A stretch of DNA of 64,000 bases from Altericroceibacterium endophyticum (GCF_009827595.1 NZ_WTYT01000004.1:195317-259316); one strand, 5' to 3'; shown: positions 35,179-45,087, counted from the stretch's first letter. Numbers and translations: made by a program. The notes: generated from the letters alone by a model not told the origin.

Positions 35179-37275
35179 ATGAAGGGGTTTGCAGGCCGTG
35201 CACTGACGCTGGCCGGGCTGGCGATGATACTGCCCGGCTGTTCAGCAAAATCAAATGAGACTCCAGCGACCGAAAGCGATCGCCCCGGCAATGTCACTGC
35301 CGAGCGTCTGCTGGCGGCCGATGACGATCCTGACAATTGGCTGGGCTATGGCCGCACTTATGATGAACAGCGCTACAGCCCGCTCACCGATATCAATACG
35401 ACTAATGTCGGCGAGCTTTCGCTAGCCTGGGCGGTCGAACTCGATACCAATCGCGGTCAGGAAGCAACGCCGATCGTGGTCGATGGCATCATGTATATTT
35501 CCACTGCCTGGGACAAGGTTCTGGCGGTCGATGCAGCCAGCGGCAAAGTTGTGTGGCAGCATGATCCCGAAGTGGACGGGGCCAAGGCTGTTCATGCCTG
35601 CTGCGATGTCGTCAATCGCGGCGTCGCCGTTTGGGAAGGCAAAGTCTTCATCGGCACGATCGACGGGCGGCTGATCGCGCTCGATGCGGCAACAGGCGAT
35701 GAAGTGTGGTCGCGGGTCACGGTCGATCAGGAAAAGCCCTACACGATCACCGGTGCGCCGCGCGTTTTCAAGGACAAGGTCATTATCGGCAACAGCGGCG
35801 CCGAAATGGGCGTGCGCGGCTATGTGACCGCCTATGACACCGATACGGGTGAGGAAGTCTGGCGGTTCTATACCGTGCCGGGCAATCCAGCCGATGGCCC
35901 CGACAATGCAGCATCCGATGCCGCCTTCGAGAAATTCGCCGGTAAGACCTGGTTCGGCGATTATTGGGAAATGGGCGGCGGCGGAACCGTGTGGGATTCG
36001 ATGGTCTATGACCCTGAATTCGACCAGATCATTCTCGGCGTTGGCAATGGCTCCCCCTGGAACCACCGTGTACGATCGGATGGAAAAGGGGATAATCTTT
36101 TTCTCAGTTCGATACTGGCATTAGACCCCGATACGGGCGCCTATAAATGGCATTATCAGGTTAATCCTGCCGAGACATGGGACTTCACTGCCACGCAGCA
36201 GATGACGCTGGCTGACCTGACGATTGATGGAAAGCCGCGTAAAGTCCTGATGCAAGCACCCAAGAACGGGTTTTTCTACGTCATCGATCGCAGCGATGGG
36301 AAACTGATCAGTGCCGAGCCCTATGTTCCGCAGAACTGGGCTGAGAAGATCGATATCGAAACCGGGCGCCCGGTAGAAATCCCTGCGGCGCGTTTTGCCG
36401 ATAAGCCCTATACGATTTACCCCTCCGGCCTCGGCGGTCATGCCTGGATGCCGATGAGTTATTCTCCGCGCACGGGCCTCGTCTATATTCCGGCCATGCA
36501 TGCGCCGCTCACGCTGGAGGATAATCAGGATTATGACCGGCATCCCGGGCGCTGGAACACCGGGGTCAACATGATTGGTGCCGAGCCCGGACGCGAAGAA
36601 GAACTGAGATCACGCGGATGGCTAATCGCGTGGGATCCGGTGAAGCAGAAAGCCGCATGGAAGGTGGAGCGTGACTGGCCCTGGAATGGCGGCACGCTGG
36701 CCACAGCCGGTGATCTGGTCTTTCAGGGTGATGCGAAGGGCTTCTTCCATGCCTATGATGCGCGCGATGGCCGGGAATTATGGAAATTCCAGGTCGAACG
36801 CGGAATTGTCGCCGGTCCGGCCACCTACCGCGTCAATGGCACGCAATATGTCGCGGTTCTGGCGGGCTATGGCGGTTCGATGGGGATGGCGGTCACAACG
36901 AACTGGATGCGTCAGCCGCCGCCCAATGGAATGCTGCTGGCCTTCAAACTCGGAGGGAAAGCCAGCCTTCCCGCATTACCACCAGCACATCCCCGCCCCT
37001 ATATCAGCAGTGATGAGAGCTTTTCGCAGGCCCAACTCGCCGAAGGCGGCAAATGGTTCGGCACTTTCTGCGTGATTTGTCACAATGGGCCGGTCAACCC
37101 TGACCTGCTCCGCTCGCCCATTGCCACCGATGCCGGAGCATGGCGCAAAGTGGTGATGGATGGCGCGCTGTCTGCCAATGGCATGGCCAGTTTTGCCGAC
37201 TATCTCACCCCCGCCCAAGCCGAAGCCATTCGCGCTTACGTCGTCACACAGGCCCGGCAGCAGGAACGAGAGTAA
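35179..37275 (+). CDS. PQQ-dependent alcohol dehydrogenase with cytochrome c domain
   Basis: A quinohaemoprotein of 698 residues exported to the periplasm. The N-terminus has a lipobox, ILPGC with Cys21, so it is probably a lipoprotein. The eight-bladed propeller carries the adjacent-cysteine pair in VHACCDVVNRG and the catalytic aspartate in ETWDFTATQQM. A C-terminal cytochrome c domain has CVICH at residues 631-635. The product passes electrons to the respiratory chain from a primary alcohol. No PQQ synthesis genes appear in the window. GGGAGAAG precedes the ATG. Confidence 0.92.
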   Translation: MKGFAGRALTLAGLAMILPGCSAKSNETPATESDRPGNVTAERLLAADDDPDNWLGYGRTYDEQRYSPLTDINTTNVGELSLAWAVELDTNRGQEATPIVVDGIMYISTAWDKVLAVDAASGKVVWQHDPEVDGAKAVHACCDVVNRGVAVWEGKVFIGTIDGRLIALDAATGDEVWSRVTVDQEKPYTITGAPRVFKDKVIIGNSGAEMGVRGYVTAYDTDTGEEVWRFYTVPGNPADGPDNAASDAAFEKFAGKTWFGDYWEMGGGGTVWDSMVYDPEFDQIILGVGNGSPWNHRVRSDGKGDNLFLSSILALDPDTGAYKWHYQVNPAETWDFTATQQMTLADLTIDGKPRKVLMQAPKNGFFYVIDRSDGKLISAEPYVPQNWAEKIDIETGRPVEIPAARFADKPYTIYPSGLGGHAWMPMSYSPRTGLVYIPAMHAPLTLEDNQDYDRHPGRWNTGVNMIGAEPGREEELRSRGWLIAWDPVKQKAAWKVERDWPWNGGTLATAGDLVFQGDAKGFFHAYDARDGRELWKFQVERGIVAGPATYRVNGTQYVAVLAGYGGSMGMAVTTNWMRQPPPNGMLLAFKLGGKASLPALPPAHPRPYISSDESFSQAQLAEGGKWFGTFCVICHNGPVNPDLLRSPIATDAGAWRKVVMDGALSANGMASFADYLTPAQAEAIRAYVVTQARQQERE

Positions 37276-37321
37276 CCCCGAAGCAAGCCGGCTTCAGGAT
37301 GGGCGAGAACTGCCATACGAA

Positions 37322-37355
37322 AAAAGAGAGCCGCACGTCAGAGCGGCTCTCTTTT
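37322..37355. terminator. Bidirectional terminator between the PQQ dehydrogenase and sulfatase genes
   Basis: AAAAGAGAGCCGC (37322-37334) and GCGGCTCTCTTTT (37343-37355) form a perfect 13-bp stem with an 8-nt loop. The A and T runs make it work on both strands. It lies between convergent stops at 37275 and 37397. Confidence 0.9.
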
Positions 37356-37396
37356 CTCTCTTCCAGGCAAAAGGTCTGAAAAGTTAATGCCCCAAC

Positions 37397-38809
37397 CTAG
37401 CTGTCGATACCGTAATGGTCAGCCAGAACCTTGCCCGTGAAGCCATAGCTGGAGGCGTTCGGATCATGCAGCATATCCGCATCCCACTTGGCCCATTGCT
37501 GCTTCAGTCCTGCGTAGATATCGGGCATACGCTCTTTCAGATTGGCACGTTCCAACGGGTCGGCGACAACGTCGAACAGGAAGGAGTTTCCCCCGATCTC
37601 CAGATATTTGTAGCGCCCTTGCCGTGCGGCCTGTTGCCCGTGGTTCTTGAAGCGCCAGAACAGCGTGCGCTCAGGCAATTCTTCTCCTCGGAGCGCGGGT
37701 CGAATATCCTGTCCATCACTGGGATAACGCCGATTTGGCTCGGTTCCGGCAGCCGCCATAAAGGTCGGGAGCCAATCCATCGACATGATCGGCTGATCGC
37801 TCTGCGTGCCGGGCTGGGTTACCCCCGGCCAGCGCACAATCGTCGGAATGCGCAAACCGCCTTCGAGCAATTCGGTCTTGCGGCCCGTGAAAGGCCAGAC
37901 ATCGGAAAAGCGTTCCCCGCCATTGTCGCTGGTGAAAACGACCACGGTATTATCCGCCAGCCCCCGTTGCTTCAGATGCTCCAGCACCCGGCCTACCTGG
38001 CTGTCGAGCGCAGTGACCATCGCGGCGTAGGTTTCCATATCGCCGCCATCATAATCCATGATGGCAACCGGGTTCTCGCTTTCATCCAGTCGCTTGGATT
38101 CGGCCTGATCCTCTGGCCCTTCCCACGGCCAATGCGGTGCTGTGTAGTGCAGACTGAGAAGAAAGGGCTGCTGATCCTGTGCCCGGGCATCCAGTGTTTC
38201 CAGAGCTCTATCCGTCAGCAATTCTGTCAGATAGCCAGCTTCCTCCACCGGCGTTTCACCATCCCATAAATCCTTCTGACCGAAGTATTTATGGGTGAAA
38301 TAGTCGACACCGCCGCTGCGGATGCCCCAGAATTCATCATAACCGCTTTTGAGCGGGCCATATTCCGGCATCCCGCCGAGATGCCATTTGCCGATCAGGC
38401 TGGATATATAGCCGCGATCCTTCAGCAAGGAAGGAAGCGTCGGGAACCCCGGAGGCATGCCGACATTGCGCTGGCCAAGCGGCTCTTCCAGCCCAACGGG
38501 CAGGCGATATTGATAGCGGCCGGTCAGCAACGCCGTGCGGGTGGCGGAGCACACCGCACTATTGGCATAGGCATGGGTGAAGCGCATTCCCTCCCCCGCC
38601 AGCCGGTCGAGATTGGGCGTCTTGTAATCCTTGCGGCCGTAGCAAGACAGGTCCGAATACCCCAGATCATCAGCCATGATGAACAGGAAGTTCGGCTTTT
38701 TCCCTTGATGGCGAGCCAGCGCTGGGGCTGCAACGGACAGGGCGGCAGTGCCCAATGCCCCTGCAATTGCTCCGCGCCGGGTCAGCGTACCGGGCCAATC
38801 GCTATTCAT
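37397..38809 (-). CDS. Tat-exported sulfatase
   Basis: A type I sulfatase of 470 residues acting outside the cytoplasm. The twin-arginine signal TRRGAIAGALG (10-20) is followed by the core starting PNFLFIMADDLGYSDLS with the metal aspartates Asp47 and Asp48. The formylglycine motif is CSATR (Cys87-Arg91), which fits CxAxR. GKWHLGG and TSDNGGERF are the further active-site segments. No formylglycine-generating enzyme gene is in the window. It follows a TonB receptor gene on the same strand by 63 nt, suggesting uptake and desulfation of one substrate. Confidence 0.93.
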   Translation of the reverse strand: MNSDWPGTLTRRGAIAGALGTAALSVAAPALARHQGKKPNFLFIMADDLGYSDLSCYGRKDYKTPNLDRLAGEGMRFTHAYANSAVCSATRTALLTGRYQYRLPVGLEEPLGQRNVGMPPGFPTLPSLLKDRGYISSLIGKWHLGGMPEYGPLKSGYDEFWGIRSGGVDYFTHKYFGQKDLWDGETPVEEAGYLTELLTDRALETLDARAQDQQPFLLSLHYTAPHWPWEGPEDQAESKRLDESENPVAIMDYDGGDMETYAAMVTALDSQVGRVLEHLKQRGLADNTVVVFTSDNGGERFSDVWPFTGRKTELLEGGLRIPTIVRWPGVTQPGTQSDQPIMSMDWLPTFMAAAGTEPNRRYPSDGQDIRPALRGEELPERTLFWRFKNHGQQAARQGRYKYLEIGGNSFLFDVVADPLERANLKERMPDIYAGLKQQWAKWDADMLHDPNASSYGFTGKVLADHYGIDS

Positions 38810-38830
38810 AAGTACATTCCTTTACCGAGA

Positions 38831-38852
38831 GGGCCGGCCCGAAGACCGGCCC
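38831..38852 (-). promoter_or_regulatory. Intercistronic hairpin between the TonB receptor and sulfatase
   Basis: GGGCCGG (38831-38837) and CCGGCCC (38846-38852) are exact inverted repeats with an 8-nt loop. There is no T-tract, so it more likely stabilises or tunes the mRNA between the two cistrons than terminates transcription. Confidence 0.5.
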
Positions 38853-38872
38853 CTTCTGTCATTCACGCCAGA

Positions 38873-41422
38873 TCAGAACTTCTTCTTCACGGAAAGCGCC
38901 CATTCGCGCGGGCGGGCCGGCGCGCCAGTGATAAAGCCACCACCGGCACCGGTCAGATCGAAAACCTGTGAGAAGTAGTATTCATCAAAGACATTGGTGA
39001 CTTCCAGCGCCACTTCCAAATCTTCATCCGGATTGCGCCATGTCAGCCGCGCGTTTGTGAGCGTGTAGGAGGGGACAGTGCCAAACTCTTCGGATGGCGT
39101 TCCCGGCAGCGGCTCGGTGTTCGAACCGGCCTGTTCGCCCTGATAGGAAACGTCGACCCGCGGGGTAAGCGACCCTGCAGTGCCCAGGTTCACGCGATAT
39201 TGCGCACCGATGCTCCACTGCCATTTGGCACTGCCGCGTGATGGTGCCGCCAGCCGCGTCGTGTAGATCGGATCGGAAGAACAGCCTTGTCCCGGCGCTG
39301 CGGTGCTGTCCACCACGGTAGGCACCACGCAATCCCAGTTCCAGTCGAGATAGGACATCGAAGCGTTGATATCGAAATGATCGACCGGTTCGAGATTGAA
39401 TTCCGCCTCGAAGCCTTTGATCGTAGCGTCGCCGGCATTCTGCGGCAGGGCACATGGGCCCGGACCGCCAAATTGCGGACAGGACAGCAGCGTCAACTGT
39501 GCCCCGCTCAGCTTGTTGATATAGCCTGAGAGATTAAGCCGGGCACGGCCATCGAGGAAGTCCGTCTTGAGCCCGATCTCATACGCCGTCAGCTCTTCCG
39601 GACCGAACGGCTGAACCTGCGACGCGTTGAAGGGCCGCGGGCCGATGCCGCCCCCCTTGAAGCCGGTTGAGATGGTTGCGTAAGCGAGCAAGCTTTCGGA
39701 AAAACGATAATCCACACTGGCGCGGTAATCGATGCGGTCGCCGCTATATTCGCCATAATAGCCATTCAGCGCAGTGACGATTTCCGTCGTGTCGCCATCA
39801 TTATCCGAATCCAGCGTGTCGGGGCCGGAATAGCCCTCGCCATATGCCGCGCCAACGGGATCGACAAAGGGGTTAACCCCCGAATTGTCGAGCGTCCGGC
39901 GTCCCAAAGTGACGCTCTTCTTCTCATCGGTATACCGCGTGCCAAGCGTGATCGTCATCATCGGCGTCGGGCGGATGAAGACCGTCCCGAATACCGCTTT
40001 GCTGGTGGTGGAAACGGGATTGTAGCCGCGCTGCTGCAACGGATAGAGCGGCAGACCGCCCGCCGCGATATAGCGAATATCGGTGAAGGAATCATTGTCC
40101 GTCAGTTCGTCGGAATAATAGCCGCCCACCGTGGCTTCTATCATGTCATTGACTTCAAAATTCAGGCGCAATTCCTGACTGAAGAAATTGCTGTCCATAT
40201 AGCTTTCGGTCAGGTTGGTCCGCGCAGGTGACGCATCGGCATCATTGCTGAAAACCGACTTAAACTCGCGATATGCGGTAATGGACGTCAACGCCAGACT
40301 GTCGGACAGCTCGAATTCAGCATTGAGCGCCACACCCCAGCCTTTGAAATAAGACCGGTTGTCGATCTGGGTTTCCGCGACAGGCAACCCTTGCAGTGCT
40401 GGAATTATGCCAGCTTCCCACGTGTCGGCCGCGTAGCCAAAATCAGTATAATTGCAGTACCGACCGCATATGAAATCATTGCTGAGCGGCAATCCACCGG
40501 GGGCGAGCACATTGGGGTTGCTGTTATCGCCATAGAGCAGCACCTCGCCGGTCTGATTGGTATCATCCACATTATAATCGGCGCTGAGCATGATATCCAC
40601 ACGGTCGCTGGGCTGCCAGCGCACCGCACCGCGGAAGGCGTGATAGTTCACATCACCGAAATCCAGCGTCTTGCAATCGGAATCGCCGATCGTGGTGGGG
40701 ACACCGCTGTCCGGAAACAGGCAGCCATAATCATAGCCCTGCACATAGCCGTCCTGCCGGCCATAGGTGCCACTGAAACGCGCGGCCAAAGTGTCGGTCA
40801 GCGGAAACTGCACTGCACCGCGCAGATTAACGCGGTCACGGCTGCCATAGGTGCCTGAGACGAATCCACCCGTGGTGCCATCAGGCCGCTTGGAAATGAA
40901 TTTGATCGCGCCGCCTTCGGAGTTACGGCCGGTCAGGGTGCCTTGCGGCCCGCGAAGGATTTCCACCCGCTCCACATCCAGCAATTCGAAATTGGCACCG
41001 GTGAGACGCGGATAATAGACATCGTCGATATAAAGACCCACGCCCGGCTCAACGAGCGGGTTGAAGTCATATTGGCCCATGCCGCGGATAGAGGCACTGA
41101 TGGAGGGGCCGAAGGAGGCCGTCTGCGGGCGCAGCGCCACGCTGGGCGCCTGATTGGCGACTTCCGCAATATTGGTCTGACTGCGCGCTTCGAGCAGGGC
41201 GTCGGTTACAGCCGTAATGGCAATGGGCGTATCCTGCAGAGCCTGTTCACGAAACTGAGCTGTGACGACGATTTCTTTCGAAAGATCGACCTGGGCGATG
41301 TCGTCATCATTGCCGCCGGACGACTGGGCCAGCGCAGGCGTTGCACCAAATCCGGCGAGCGCGCCCAGTGCCCAGACCACAGCGGTCGATCCGCCAAGTG
41401 ACGGTTTCCTCACGAAGGTCAT
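38873..41422 (-). CDS. TonB-dependent outer-membrane receptor
   Basis: An 849-residue receptor of the sphingomonad type. After a signal peptide (about 1-32), the plug carries EIVVTAQFREQALQDTPIAI as TonB box region, ASIRGMGQYDF and EILRGPQGTLTGRN. The barrel follows, ending in an aromatic C-terminus (LSVKKKF). It should import a large substrate with TonB energy. The sulfatase downstream and the divergent LysR gene point to a sulfated substrate. GGGAGAAG precedes the ATG. Confidence 0.95.
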   Translation of the reverse strand: MTFVRKPSLGGSTAVVWALGALAGFGATPALAQSSGGNDDDIAQVDLSKEIVVTAQFREQALQDTPIAITAVTDALLEARSQTNIAEVANQAPSVALRPQTASFGPSISASIRGMGQYDFNPLVEPGVGLYIDDVYYPRLTGANFELLDVERVEILRGPQGTLTGRNSEGGAIKFISKRPDGTTGGFVSGTYGSRDRVNLRGAVQFPLTDTLAARFSGTYGRQDGYVQGYDYGCLFPDSGVPTTIGDSDCKTLDFGDVNYHAFRGAVRWQPSDRVDIMLSADYNVDDTNQTGEVLLYGDNSNPNVLAPGGLPLSNDFICGRYCNYTDFGYAADTWEAGIIPALQGLPVAETQIDNRSYFKGWGVALNAEFELSDSLALTSITAYREFKSVFSNDADASPARTNLTESYMDSNFFSQELRLNFEVNDMIEATVGGYYSDELTDNDSFTDIRYIAAGGLPLYPLQQRGYNPVSTTSKAVFGTVFIRPTPMMTITLGTRYTDEKKSVTLGRRTLDNSGVNPFVDPVGAAYGEGYSGPDTLDSDNDGDTTEIVTALNGYYGEYSGDRIDYRASVDYRFSESLLAYATISTGFKGGGIGPRPFNASQVQPFGPEELTAYEIGLKTDFLDGRARLNLSGYINKLSGAQLTLLSCPQFGGPGPCALPQNAGDATIKGFEAEFNLEPVDHFDINASMSYLDWNWDCVVPTVVDSTAAPGQGCSSDPIYTTRLAAPSRGSAKWQWSIGAQYRVNLGTAGSLTPRVDVSYQGEQAGSNTEPLPGTPSEEFGTVPSYTLTNARLTWRNPDEDLEVALEVTNVFDEYYFSQVFDLTGAGGGFITGAPARPREWALSVKKKF

Positions 41423-41521
41423 TCTCTTCTCCCATTTTTGCTTGCCCTTTTCGGGACTATTTTTGCGCGCCCATGTTCACTGGAAAGATCACGCAATGCA
41501 AGATATGTAGGATGAATGACT

Positions 41522-41563
41522 AAACATTTACTCTACTGAATGTTTTGATTATCGTTTGATTAT
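41522..41563 (+). promoter_or_regulatory. LysR-type palindrome and direct repeats in the TonB/LysR divergent region
   Basis: AAACATT (41522-41528) and AATGTTT (41539-41545) are exact inverted repeats with a 10-nt spacer, close to the T-N11-A pattern of LysR boxes. TTTGATTAT is repeated directly at 41544-41552 and 41555-41563, 11 nt apart (one helical turn), the second copy reaching into the LysR ATG. It probably serves autoregulation and receptor control. Confidence 0.55.
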
Positions 41564-42500
41564 GTCCCCCTGGCCTTTCACCTTCCGTCAGCTCGAGATT
41601 TTCAAGCTTCTGTGTGAAACGCACAGTTTCCGCCGCTGCGCAGAAATGCTGGGCGTTTCGCAGGCGTCTGTAAGCAATCAACTGCGCAGTCTGGAGGAGC
41701 AGATGGGGCTGAGCCTGCTTGATCGAAGCCCCGGAAAACGCCCCCGCCTGACAGATAAGGGGGAGGAATTCCTAGCCGACCTGCAGAATTTTCAGATCGC
41801 AGCACAAAATCTCGCCGCCCATCGGCGCAGCGGCGCTGCCCCTCACAGGCGCCCGGGCCACTTTTATGTGCTAGCTGGCCAATATCTGATGCAAACGCAT
41901 ATCAAACCGCAGCTTGCGGCGTTGTATCAGCGCAATCCGCAGATCAGCCTGGACTTTGATTCCAAAGTGCCGACGGATCGGATTGTCGATGAATTGCAGA
42001 GCAGCACATATGATATTGCGGTGATCCATGTCCCCCTGCGCCTGAAATTGGGGAATGATTTCCGCGAGATATCACACGTCACCGCTGGCATTTACGGGGC
42101 GAAGCGTTTCATTGCAGACCAGCCCTTGCCTCTGACTGCCGAACAAATTCGCAAGCTTCCCTTTGTCTTGCCGCCGGAAAATACGCTGGCCGAAAGTGTC
42201 ATTCTGGAAGAATTGTCACGCCATGCGATCAAGCCCTCCAACATCATCGCCAGAACAGGGCCTTCCAGCATCATGGTTGAGATGATCGTGCATGGTATGG
42301 CGGTCGGCCCAACGCTGGAACCGCTGCTGCCCTCAAGCAGCCGAGACAATGTTCAGCTGCTCTGGCCGCTTACCGATTTCAAGCTGGTCAGCTATTGCCC
42401 GCGCCGGGGAAAGGATGCCTTGCTGGACGAGGCAGAACAGTTTCTGATCGATACCGTCATCCGCGACCCGACCTATCCTTATCTGCCGATTGAGGCATAA
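41562..42500 (+). CDS. LysR-family regulator of the TonB receptor-sulfatase pair
   Basis: A 312-residue regulator. The winged-helix (about 1-65) has FTFRQLEIFKLLCETHSFRR and the helix MLGVSQASVSNQLRSLEEQM, with a LysR substrate-binding domain following. The start is at ATG 41562; the TTG at 41556 is less likely. It is divergent from the TonB receptor gene, so it is its probable activator. It converges on the Old Yellow Enzyme gene. Confidence 0.88.
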   Translation: MSPWPFTFRQLEIFKLLCETHSFRRCAEMLGVSQASVSNQLRSLEEQMGLSLLDRSPGKRPRLTDKGEEFLADLQNFQIAAQNLAAHRRSGAAPHRRPGHFYVLAGQYLMQTHIKPQLAALYQRNPQISLDFDSKVPTDRIVDELQSSTYDIAVIHVPLRLKLGNDFREISHVTAGIYGAKRFIADQPLPLTAEQIRKLPFVLPPENTLAESVILEELSRHAIKPSNIIARTGPSSIMVEMIVHGMAVGPTLEPLLPSSSRDNVQLLWPLTDFKLVSYCPRRGKDALLDEAEQFLIDTVIRDPTYPYLPIEA

Positions 42501-42536
42501 GGACAGGTACAAGGCTGCATATCGTATTTCAGGATA

Positions 42537-43625
42537 TTACGGGCGATCAGCGAACGGATAATCGGTATAGCCGGTTTCGTCACCGCCATAGAACGTATCC
42601 TGATGGGGCTCATTAAGCTCCAGATTACGGCGGTAACGTTCGGGTAGATCGGGATTGGCTATGAACGGACGGCCAAACGCCACCGCATCCACACCGCCCC
42701 GGATCGCATCAGCAGCGCTTTTCGCATCGTAGCCACCATTGCCGATATACACTCCGGTATATTTGCCGCGCAATTGTTTGATCAAAGCGCGGCTTTCTGC
42801 GTCGCCTTCTGCACCGGGGAAAGATTCAACCACGTGAAGATAGGCGAGATTACGCTGAGAAAGCATCTCATACACCTTGCCAAAGGTAGCTTTGGGGTCG
42901 CTATCCGAAATGTCATTTGCCTGCCCCAGCGGTGACAGACGCACGCCAACCCGGCCCGCCGGGACCACTTGCGTAACCTCATCCAGCACTTCACTGAGCA
43001 GGCGCATCCGGTTCTCCAGCGCACCGCCATATTCATCTTCGCGGTGATTGACGCCATCCTGCAGGAACTGGTCGAGCAGATAGCCATTGGCCGCATGCAC
43101 TTCGATCCCGTCGAAACCTGCATTCAGAGTCATTTGCGCAGCATGCTTGAAATCCGCAATCGTGGCACGAATGCCATCTGCGTCCAGAGCGACAGGATCG
43201 GATACTTGCTCAAAGCCATTTTCGGTAAAAGTCTGCGTATCGGCGGCAATCGCGCTGGCTGAAACCGGCTGCTGACCACTGGGCAACAGCGAAACGTGGC
43301 TGATCCGTCCGACATGCCAGAGCTGGCAGAAAATGCGCCCGCCCCCTGCATGAACAGCATCGGTCACTTTCGTCCACGCATCTACATGATCCTGCGTATA
43401 GATGCCGGGCGTGTTCAGATATCCCTTGCCGATGTCAGAGATTTGCGTCGCTTCGGAAACGATCAGCCCTGCGGATGCACGCTGATGATAATAGGTCTCC
43501 GTCATCTCCTTCACACAGCCATCCGGCTGCGCGCGATTGCGCGTCAGCGGGGCCATCAGGACACGATTGGGCAGTTCGATCTCCCCGAGTTTCAGTGGGC
43601 TAAACAAATTTGTTACGTCGCTCAT
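42537..43625 (-). CDS. Old Yellow Enzyme family flavin oxidoreductase (NemA-like)
   Basis: An FMN enzyme of 362 residues that reduces activated C=C bonds using NAD(P)H. It shows LPNRVLMAPLTRNRAQPDG, CQLWHVGRISH, GFDGIEVHAANGYLLDQFL with the active-site His/Asn pair, and GNGGYDAKSAADAI for the FMN phosphate. It lies 52 nt after a flavoprotein disulfide reductase gene. The divergent OhrR-type gene suggests induction by electrophiles or peroxides. Alternatives such as xenobiotic reductase B cannot be separated from NemA by sequence reading. Confidence 0.93.
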   Translation of the reverse strand: MSDVTNLFSPLKLGEIELPNRVLMAPLTRNRAQPDGCVKEMTETYYHQRASAGLIVSEATQISDIGKGYLNTPGIYTQDHVDAWTKVTDAVHAGGGRIFCQLWHVGRISHVSLLPSGQQPVSASAIAADTQTFTENGFEQVSDPVALDADGIRATIADFKHAAQMTLNAGFDGIEVHAANGYLLDQFLQDGVNHREDEYGGALENRMRLLSEVLDEVTQVVPAGRVGVRLSPLGQANDISDSDPKATFGKVYEMLSQRNLAYLHVVESFPGAEGDAESRALIKQLRGKYTGVYIGNGGYDAKSAADAIRGGVDAVAFGRPFIANPDLPERYRRNLELNEPHQDTFYGGDETGYTDYPFADRP

Positions 43626-43677
43626 TGAGCAATTCCTTCAATATGTTGATTGGGTGCAAACGCTCTGATGCGCTTGA

Positions 43678-45087
43678 TCAGGCGCCGGGCGGGTCGCCCT
43701 TGTCACGATCTTGAGGAAGCGGAACCGGCGTGACCTTGCAGATGTCACGCAAGGCAGGCTTCAGCCCTTCCTCCAACGTCGGATGATAGAAGGGCATTTC
43801 CAGTAATTCAGACGCGGTCTTGCCTTCCATAATGGCCAGCATCAGCAAATGCGCCATGTGGTCGGCTCCGGGGGCAAACAGGGCAGCACCGGTAATCGTG
43901 CCGTGCGGTGCGGATGCAAAAATCCGGACACAGCCATCAGCCCGCGCCTCCACCTTGGCCCGCCCCTGATCTTCGTAAGATGCGCAGCCGATCAGGCTTT
44001 CTTCTCCGGCGTCGCCGATTACGGCGAGCGGCGGATCGGTAAAAGTGATCGCAAAGAAGGGTGTCCGGCAGGATGACACGATTGCGGGATAGGCCACCGC
44101 GTTGCGCCCGGCCACCGCCCCTTCCGTCGATGCCTCATGCAGCAAGGTAACGTCGGCATTGCTGTCCCCAGCAATAAAGACCGGCGCATCGCCGCATTGC
44201 ATGGTTTCCCGATTGAACCGCGGTACGCCGTGGTCATCCAGTTCCAGATCCGCATTTTCCAAATCCAGCTCCGCCACATTGGGCGGACGGCCCAGAGCGA
44301 GCAAGACACGGTCAAATTTGGCCGAGCCGCTATCTTCACCCGAGGACCAGTCGATCCGCGCGGTATCACCATCCCTGGTCGCCGTCACATCGACACCCAG
44401 ATGAAGGTCTATCTCTCTGCCCATCACCTCTCCAGCCGAGGCCTCGACATCGGCGGAGGGCGCGTTCCCCAATGTTTCGGCACGGTCGAACAGCGATACT
44501 TCGACGCCCAACCTGGCCATGGCCTGAGCCAGTTCCAGACCAATTGCGCCCCCGCCAATTACAGCCAGAGTGCGCGGCAGATCCTCGATTTCAAAAATGT
44601 TCTGATTGGTCAGCGCCAGATCGCCCAGCCCCTGAAATGGCTCAGGGATGGCAGGGGCCGATCCGGTCGCGATCACGACGGTCCTCGCCTGCACTTCGTC
44701 GCCATTGTCCAGCGCCAGCCGGGTTTGCGAAATGAAGCGCGCTTTCGCCTGAATTTTGACATCGTCTGGCAGCCTGGCAATCGAATGACGGGTGCCAGCC
44801 ACGAATTTATCGCGTTCTTCCCTGACGCGGCGCATCACTGCCTTGCCATCAATCGTGATGTCACCGGTGGACACGCCAAAGACATCCGACTTGCGCGCAT
44901 TATGGGCATTGTCACCCGCAGCGATCAGCAATTTGGACGGCATACAGCCAACCGATGCGCATACTGTGCCTGCAAATTCCGGGTCAATCAGCCGGGTGGT
45001 CGCTCCATTATGACGTGCGTTGCGCTCCGCCGCCAGACCTGCGGTACCGGCGCCGATAATGGCAACATCACATTCAATAAGTGTCAT
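43678..45087 (-). CDS. Pyridine nucleotide-disulfide oxidoreductase (Lpd/mercuric reductase-like)
   Basis: A FAD enzyme of 469 residues. The dinucleotide motif is VAIIGAGTAGLAAERNARHN. The redox disulfide is VCASVGCMPSK (Cys43 and Cys48). The NAD site is VIGGGAIGLELAQAMARLG. The C-terminal His-Glu pair is FYHPTLEEGLK. Here the usual CxxxGC form is kept, but the N-terminal heavy-metal domain and C-terminal CC of MerA are absent, and no lipoate enzymes are near. The protein is likely a detoxification or electron-donor reductase. It is divergent from the OhrR-like gene and upstream of the OYE gene. Confidence 0.88.
   Translation of the reverse strand: MTLIECDVAIIGAGTAGLAAERNARHNGATTRLIDPEFAGTVCASVGCMPSKLLIAAGDNAHNARKSDVFGVSTGDITIDGKAVMRRVREERDKFVAGTRHSIARLPDDVKIQAKARFISQTRLALDNGDEVQARTVVIATGSAPAIPEPFQGLGDLALTNQNIFEIEDLPRTLAVIGGGAIGLELAQAMARLGVEVSLFDRAETLGNAPSADVEASAGEVMGREIDLHLGVDVTATRDGDTARIDWSSGEDSGSAKFDRVLLALGRPPNVAELDLENADLELDDHGVPRFNRETMQCGDAPVFIAGDSNADVTLLHEASTEGAVAGRNAVAYPAIVSSCRTPFFAITFTDPPLAVIGDAGEESLIGCASYEDQGRAKVEARADGCVRIFASAPHGTITGAALFAPGADHMAHLLMLAIMEGKTASELLEMPFYHPTLEEGLKPALRDICKVTPVPLPQDRDKGDPPGA

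Noticed and set aside
40391-40858. Plus-strand frame inside the TonB receptor gene
   Set aside because: It is a shadow of the 849-residue receptor on the minus strand.
43678-45087. Mercuric reductase
   Set aside because: The N-terminal HMA domain and the C-terminal vicinal cysteines of MerA are missing, and no mer genes are nearby. Only the general disulfide oxidoreductase fold is supported.
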